A stretch of 64,000 nt of DNA, taken from positions 434,001 through 498,000 of the forward strand of contig NZ_JAYKTT020000001.1 of the NCBI RefSeq assembly GCF_038404745.2. The letters are read 5' to 3'. The notes beneath the pieces are model-generated. The model searched no databases, was not told the origin of the DNA, and saw only the letters and a program-made list of their open reading frames with translations. The stretch comes from Chlorogloeopsis sp038404745. GTDB lineage: Bacteria > Cyanobacteriota > Cyanobacteriia > Cyanobacteriales > Nostocaceae. Positions within the stretch are counted from its first letter, which is position 1. Each line of letters opens with the position of its first letter. Shown piece by piece: positions 60,938-64,000 of this stretch. Both the position numbers and the translations under genes were made by a program.

Positions 60938-61187
60938 AGACAATATCTAAAATATCTGTCCAAAAATTTAGATTAAGTTACACTCCTAATTGAAAAGCTC
61001 TTCTTAAAAGTTCCCAAATAACTGTAAAACATAGATAAATCTACAGCTAGAGCAAGTTTACAAATACAAGAGGTGCAATTTGTATGCAACTTTGGAAAAT
61101 ATACTTTAGGTATGATGAAAATAAGTGATATAAGTACAAACGTTTACACGCTTACACACTATAGATAATTTTGCATACTACAGAATA

Positions 61188-61472
61188 ATGAAGCTACAGC
61201 GATTCATGCTCTCATTGCCAAATTTTGATAACCAGCGGCTAATTTTTCACGCAGCCCGCCAAACAGTACGTAAAGCTGAGATGGCACGCCTTGCCGTACA
61301 TGAATGGCTCAATCAACATGATTCTGAACTTGAAGAATGGAAAGCTAAAACAGCTTCTGAACTTGGAATTAGTGTTAGTGAATTTGAAAAGCAGCTATTA
61401 GATGCCGCTAATCTTCAGACAAAATCGAGGACTAGAGAAGAGAATACTAATTCAGAATCAAATCCTGATTGA
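61188..61472 (+). CDS. Small hypothetical protein upstream of hglE
   Basis: 94 residues. MKLQRFMLSLPNFDNQRLIF leads into a long amphipathic helical region (AARQTVRKAEMARLAVHEWL, ELEEWKAKTASELGISVSEF) and a polar tail. The start could be a ribbon-helix-helix-like strand-helix element but I cannot assign a family. It is oriented towards hglE, 550 bp away. Confidence 0.65.
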   Translation: MKLQRFMLSLPNFDNQRLIFHAARQTVRKAEMARLAVHEWLNQHDSELEEWKAKTASELGISVSEFEKQLLDAANLQTKSRTREENTNSESNPD

Positions 61473-62020
61473 GCTAGTGAGACAAAGTTTATCTCTTGTA
61501 TCAAGCGTAAATAGTAAATAAGAGAGTATCCATAAAAAAAGAGCAAAGCATTAATAGGCTTGATTTTTGCATATTACTACTGCAAACAAGCTACTACTTT
61601 TCAAGTGGTGATAGGATAAACACTTGAGTTTTATTAAGTTTCTGTTTGTAGATATCCTCTAGTCATTATGGGTATAGACATATAAATTGGAATTGAAATT
61701 ACTTCTAAACCTACTTAATCAACGTTGCGTCACAGTTGCATATGAGTTGTAATAAGAAATTAACCAGTCATAAAATAAGCAGCGAAAGCACTGAATGGGA
61801 TTACTCTAATACAAAGAGTATATAAAGAGTTGAATTATTTTTCTAGATGAAGCTAACCCAGCTAAAGCTGCTTAATAACTAATTTAGCTGTCTTGAAGAC
61901 AATCTCAATTGTTCTGTAAAAACAAGTATTTCTGCACTAACTGCAATTTCAAGTTTGCTCGCATAAAGGGAGAAAAACTCAGTAACTCCCGACATTTCAC
62001 AAACATAATCAAATTGAGTC
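61473..62020. other. AT-rich region upstream of hglE
   Basis: About 550 bp with no gene and no repeat recognised. It should contain the hglE promoter and leader. No GTA-N8-TAC NtcA site was found by eye. Confidence 0.45.
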
Positions 62021-64000
62021 ATGACTGCTTCTTCGATTGAAGCTACCTTGGCACAGTTGCAAGAGGAAATAAGCAATTGTGAAAAAGGCTTGCACAAGCT
62101 TATAAAGGTGAAACAAACCATGTCCGCACAAGCGACAGAAACCAGCAAAATTAATAGACGATTGCAAAACACTCCAGTTGCCATTGTTGGAATGGCTTCT
62201 ATCTTCCCAGAATCTAAAAATTTACAAGAATATTGGGAAAAAATTATTCGCAAAGTTGACTGTATCACCGATGTTCCTCCATCACGCTGGAGCATTGATG
62301 ATTACTATGATCCCGATCCCAAAGCACCTGACAAAACCTACTGCAAACGTGGCGGGTTCATCCCCGAAATCGAATTCAACCCGATGGAATTTGGCCTTCC
62401 TCCAAATGTTTTAGAGGTTACAGATGTTTCGCAGTTGTTAAGTTTGGTTGTTGCTAAAGCAGCAATGGAAGATGCGGGCTACGGTGAAAAAAGCCAGTTC
62501 AATCGAGAGCGTACCGGAGTGATTTTGGGTGTGGCACTAGCAAGACAGCTAGCAATGCCATTGGCTACTAGATTAGAGTATCCGATCTGGGAAAAAGCCC
62601 TTAAAAGTAGTGGTTTATCCGATGAGGATACACAAAAAATTATCGAGAAAATCAAAAGCGCATATGTGCGGTGGGAAGAAAATGCTTTTCCCGGTATGCT
62701 CGCGAATATAGTTGCTGGACGAATTGCCAATCGCCTAGATTTGGGAGGAATGAACTGTGTAGTGGACGCTGCCTGCGCCAGTTCATTAGGAGCGCTCGCC
62801 ATGTCGATCAGCGAACTAGTTGAGTACCGAGCCGACATGATGCTAACAGGGGGAGTTGACACCGACAACTCGATTGTCGCTTATATGTGTTTCAGCAAAA
62901 CACCAGCTGTCACCCCAAGCCAAAATCCAAAACCTTTTGATGCTCAATCAGATGGGATGATGCTGGCTGAAGGTATTGGGATGCTAGTGCTCAAACGTCT
63001 TGAAGATGCCGTTAGAGATCATGATCGCATCTATGCAGTTATTAAAGGTATTGGTACCTCTAGCGATGGACGCTATAAAAGCATTTATGCACCTCGTCCA
63101 GAAGGACAAGTCAGAGCCTTACATCGTGCTTATGAAGATGCAGGTTTTTCGCCTGCAAGTGTCGGTTTGATTGAAGCGCACGGCACAGGCACTATGGTTG
63201 GAGATCCCGCCGAAGTTGCAGCTCTCAAAGAGGTTTTTGGCGCAAACAATTCAAAAAAACAGCACATTGCACTCGGTAGTGTCAAGTCCCAGATTGGACA
63301 TACAAAAGCTGCCGCAGGAGCAGCAAGCCTGATTAAAACGGCATTAGCTTTACACCATAAAGTATTGCCACCAACTATCAACGTTACCAAACCACACCCG
63401 AAACTAGATCTTGAAAACTCACCGTTATATTTAAATACGGAAACCAGACCTTGGATTCGTCCCGAAGCAGAAACACCAAGACGTGCTGGAGTAAGTTCTT
63501 TTGGATTTGGTGGCACGAATTATCACGTCGTCTTAGAAGAATATTCCGGCGAACACGATCGCCCTTATCGTTTACATAAAACTCCCCAGTCAGTATTTAT
63601 ATTTGCACCTACACCAGAGCAGTTATTATCGCGTTGTCAAGAAGTTCTAGGTAAATTGCAATCTGAAGATAAAGAACAGGACTATGAACTACTGATTGCA
63701 GCGTGTCAATCATTAGAAATTCCTGTCACAGATGCCAGAGTTGGATTTGTTGCCGATTCTCTAACAGATGCTTGTAAGTTACTGCAAATCACGATTAAAT
63801 TGCTCCAAGATAACTCACACACCTCGTCGTGGGAGCATCCCCAAGGAATTTATTACCGCAAAACTGGTATTGCAACTGAAGGGAAAGTTGTAGCTCTATT
63901 TTCTGGGCAAGGCTCTCAATACTTGGAAATGGGTCGAGAACTTGCAATTAACTTCCCTCACTTGCGGCAGAGTTATGATTGCATAGATAGTTTTTTCTGT
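62021..64000 (+). CDS. hglE: HglE-like polyketide synthase, N-terminal part (cut by window end)
   Basis: 660 codons open to the right edge; the 3' end is missing. Start is ATG 62021, with an alternative ATG 62120 that has AAAGGTG upstream. Ketosynthase domain at about 50-510: Cys252 in DAACASS, His387 in EAHGTGT, His427 in IGHTKAAAG, then GVSSFGFGGTNYHVVLEE. An acyltransferase domain begins near 620 (VVALFSGQGSQYLEMGREL). The KS style (CKRGGFIPEIEFNPMEFGLP, SLVVAKAAMEDAGYG) is that of HglE and PUFA-synthase type enzymes. HglE builds the long-chain polyhydroxy aglycone of heterocyst glycolipids, consistent with the nearby DevBCA exporter. Confidence 0.9.
   Translation, partial: MTASSIEATLAQLQEEISNCEKGLHKLIKVKQTMSAQATETSKINRRLQNTPVAIVGMASIFPESKNLQEYWEKIIRKVDCITDVPPSRWSIDDYYDPDPKAPDKTYCKRGGFIPEIEFNPMEFGLPPNVLEVTDVSQLLSLVVAKAAMEDAGYGEKSQFNRERTGVILGVALARQLAMPLATRLEYPIWEKALKSSGLSDEDTQKIIEKIKSAYVRWEENAFPGMLANIVAGRIANRLDLGGMNCVVDAACASSLGALAMSISELVEYRADMMLTGGVDTDNSIVAYMCFSKTPAVTPSQNPKPFDAQSDGMMLAEGIGMLVLKRLEDAVRDHDRIYAVIKGIGTSSDGRYKSIYAPRPEGQVRALHRAYEDAGFSPASVGLIEAHGTGTMVGDPAEVAALKEVFGANNSKKQHIALGSVKSQIGHTKAAAGAASLIKTALALHHKVLPPTINVTKPHPKLDLENSPLYLNTETRPWIRPEAETPRRAGVSSFGFGGTNYHVVLEEYSGEHDRPYRLHKTPQSVFIFAPTPEQLLSRCQEVLGKLQSEDKEQDYELLIAACQSLEIPVTDARVGFVADSLTDACKLLQITIKLLQDNSHTSSWEHPQGIYYRKTGIATEGKVVALFSGQGSQYLEMGRELAINFPHLRQSYDCIDSFFC

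Larger units (their letters stand above)
60240..61187. promoter_or_regulatory. 950-bp AT-rich regulatory-looking interval
   Basis: No gene. Notable are an array of 11-bp-spaced TTATAAG repeats (60758-60807) and a perfect 14-bp inverted repeat (60903-60937). Both lie between the divergent small genes at 60209 and 61188. Confidence 0.55.

Noticed and set aside
61473..62020. NtcA site (GTA-N8-TAC) upstream of hglE or devB
   Set aside because: No exact match was found by eye in either upstream region; regulation may be indirect.
61879..63516. Minus-strand frames opposite hglE
   Set aside because: The plus strand encodes a clear ketosynthase with catalytic residues across the same DNA, so these are antisense shadows.

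Overview
The window looks like chromosome from a filamentous, heterocyst-forming cyanobacterium (Nostocales). Supporting signs are the many HIP1 octamers (GCGATCGC), a cyAbrB regulator, runs of the heptamer ATGACNA between genes (the short tandem repeats typical of Nostoc and Anabaena), a DevBCA-type exporter and, at the right edge, the start of an HglE-like heterocyst-glycolipid polyketide synthase. No tRNA, rRNA, CRISPR array or intact insertion sequence was recognised.

Layout. 0-12.4 kb: housekeeping and regulation. This holds a hybrid histidine kinase, a SnoaL-like protein, PyrR, CobD, a cysteine-free Rrf2 regulator, cyAbrB, a ClC-CBS channel, a zinc-ribbon membrane protein, a GT39 transferase and an orphan 515-residue membrane protein. 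12.4-13.6 kb: long non-coding leader. 13.6-36.5 kb: one co-directional exopolysaccharide locus. It has nine glycosyltransferases, a Wzc-type tyrosine autokinase, a Wzy-like polymerase or ligase, a hexapeptide acyltransferase, a Wzm/Wzt ABC exporter, a GlfT2-like galactofuranosyltransferase next to UDP-galactopyranose mutase, and two methyltransferases. The presumed product is an exported, galactofuranose-containing, methylated and acetylated glycan.

36.6-40.9 kb: repeat-rich plastic segment. A large serine recombinase homologue without the usual catalytic serine sits 23 bp from one arm of a nearly perfect 102-bp inverted repeat. The arms enclose a VOC protein, a DUF559 protein carrying palindromes at both ends, an antitoxin with a broken ParE-type toxin, and an SDR. 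40.9-48.0 kb: accessory metabolic cluster with an MDR reductase, a secreted ABM-like protein, an aspartyl/asparaginyl hydroxylase-like oxygenase, two paralogous alpha/beta hydrolases without the nucleophile serine, a BKACE (DUF849) enzyme, an arginine-less RidA and an HpcH/HpaI aldolase. No described pathway with this gene set is known to me, and it is my best candidate for an undescribed system. 48.2-55 kb: an interrupted aspartyl-protease gene, hisS, two small proteins, an aldehyde dehydrogenase and a nitrilase-fold protein with a degenerate active site. 55-64 kb: an AEC permease, devBCA, two small proteins, a regulatory-looking AT-rich interval with 11-bp iterons and a perfect palindrome, then hglE (cut by the window end).

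Start codons were moved inward from the longest possible frame wherever an internal ATG or GTG with a Shine-Dalgarno sequence was better supported. All family assignments come from reading motifs by eye; no database search was possible.
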